This document shows, piece after piece, positions 5,736 to 6,203 of a stretch of DNA of 6,203 bases. The stretch lies in assembly GCA_964564785.1 (NCBI GenBank), contig CAZMCT010000169.1:1-6203 (forward strand), read 5' to 3'. The stretch comes from CAZMCT01 sp964564785. Its GTDB lineage: Bacteria > Planctomycetota > Phycisphaerae > UBA1845 > Fen-1342. Below the pieces are notes generated by a model, which worked only from the letters and a program-made list of their open reading frames with translations, was not told the DNA's origin and did no database searches. Within the stretch, counting starts at the first letter, position 1. Each line of letters opens with the position of its first letter. Both the position numbers and the translations under genes were made by a program.

Positions 5736-6062
5736 CTACAGCGTGATGACTTTGTCCGCCCGGTCCAACTCTTGTACGATTTCATCCATGTTTGACACGT
5801 GCCCGACGGCCAGCTTCAGCTTGTAGAAATCGAGGCAGGTCCCGCACGGCCGGAGGTCGACGCCCGCTTCGTGCAGTTGCGTCAGTTCGGCGAGCACGGG
5901 CGAGCCCTCACAGGCCAGCCGAATGCCGCTGTTGAATAACACGATGGCCGTGACGTCGCGGATCGCCGGCGACTTGCGCAGGAACGTCGCCAGGATCTTC
6001 CGGCCCAGCTCCGGATCCCCGTGGCCCATCTGATCGTTGTTCAGCACGATTACGGTCCGCAT
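5736..6062 (-). CDS. DsrE-fold protein resembling the C-terminal domain of YedF
   Basis: A 108-residue cytoplasmic protein of the DsrE/DsrF-like fold. It closely resembles the C-terminal half of the YedF family (sulfurtransferase-like proteins associated with selenium metabolism). Supporting blocks are the start VIVLNNDQMGHGDPELGRKI (4-23), then FNSGIRLACEGSPVL (43-57), PCGTCLDFY (72-80) and VGHVSNMDEIV (86-96). Cysteines are at 51, 73 and 76; the CxxC pair is the likely persulfide or thiol site. Canonical YedF has an N-terminal TusA-like domain, which is absent here: the frame upstream to 6197 does not resemble TusA. I chose the ATG at 6062 because GGAGG (6074-6070) lies seven bases upstream and the DsrE fold begins at once. 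Substrate and pathway are unknown; it may handle sulfur or selenium transfer. Its stop is about 19 bases before the toroid protein start. Confidence 0.85.
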   Translation of the reverse strand: MRTVIVLNNDQMGHGDPELGRKILATFLRKSPAIRDVTAIVLFNSGIRLACEGSPVLAELTQLHEAGVDLRPCGTCLDFYKLKLAVGHVSNMDEIVQELDRADKVITL

Positions 6063-6069
6063 ACGCACA

Positions 6070-6074
6070 CCTCC
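6070..6074 (-). promoter_or_regulatory. Ribosome binding site of the DsrE-fold gene
   Basis: GGAGG, seven bases before the ATG at 6062. It fixes the start and rules out the 45-residue N-terminal extension that the open frame would allow. Confidence 0.8.
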
Positions 6075-6203
6075 GACCGGACTGTACTGCCCCCGAAATA
6101 CCGCCGACAAGCCCGGCCGGCACACGGCCGACACGCCGCTGCCAGCCCGCGGACCCACCACGGCCCTGCGCGGCTGCGCCGCTGCGGACCGTGCCACCCC
6201 ACC

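Noticed and set aside
4804..5746. Overlapping 260- and 246-codon plus-strand open frames opposite the toroid gene
   Set aside because: Both are Arg/Pro/Ala-rich shadows in two frames over the coding and linker region of the minus-strand gene.
5717..5785. A longer start for the toroid protein at 5785
   Set aside because: It would overlap the DsrE-fold gene by 50 bases and adds a Ser/Arg-rich stretch ahead of the membrane anchor; the ATGs at 5716 or 5707 fit the gene spacing better.
6081..6110. A sigma-70-like pair (TTGTCG, 18 bases, TACAGT) before the DsrE-fold gene
   Set aside because: Each hexamer matches only 4 of 6 consensus positions, and the predicted transcript start would fall at the ribosome binding site, leaving almost no leader.
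6170..6182. A GCGGC-TGC-GCCGC inverted repeat near the window edge as a terminator
   Set aside because: It has only a 5-bp stem and no T-run on either strand, which is expected by chance in such GC-rich DNA.
6063..6197. A 45-residue N-terminal extension of the DsrE-fold protein, possibly a TusA domain
   Set aside because: The sequence does not resemble TusA, and the GGAGG before 6062 defines a shorter start.

Overview
The window is very GC-rich and every gene I can support lies on the minus strand, so the genes read from high to low coordinates. The content points to a planctomycete-type bacterium (phylum Planctomycetota). One gene encodes a membrane-anchored squalene-cyclase-like toroid protein of a kind common in that phylum, and it sits beside a flagellar rod/ring operon with a diverged FlgA. 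The taxonomic call is an inference from protein style and base composition, since no rRNA or other marker is present.

Layout in transcription order. (1) 6062-5736: a stand-alone DsrE-fold protein resembling the C-terminal domain of YedF, with a strong ribosome binding site. (2) 5716-3590: a 708-residue protein made of a membrane anchor, an acidic/proline-rich linker, a squalene-cyclase-like alpha/alpha toroid, a HEAT-like segment and a C-terminal beta-rich domain. It starts about 19 bases after gene 1, so the two are probably co-transcribed. (3) 3589-3230: a 360-base intergenic region with two close matches to the sigma-54 (-24/-12) promoter consensus, both facing the flagellar genes. (4) 3229-2933: an unrecognised 98-residue protein that opens the flagellar operon and overlaps the next gene by ATGA. 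(5) 2936-2184: FlgF. (6) 2183-2086: a roughly 98-bp palindromic, REPIN/MITE-like element starting at the base after the flgF stop codon. (7) 2039-1239: FlgG. (8) 1236-148: FlgA. (9) 151-1: the first 50 residues of a secreted protein that is most likely FlgH, cut by the window edge.

How the genes work together: FlgF and FlgG build the flagellar rod, FlgA is the periplasmic chaperone for P-ring assembly, and FlgH forms the L-ring. The genes are tightly coupled (ATGA overlaps at 2933-2936 and 148-151, and a flgA ribosome binding site inside the last codons of flgG). The one exception is the flgF-flgG junction, which holds the palindromic element. The most interesting items are the paired sigma-54 sites, the unknown operon-leading protein and the palindromic insertion between two rod genes.
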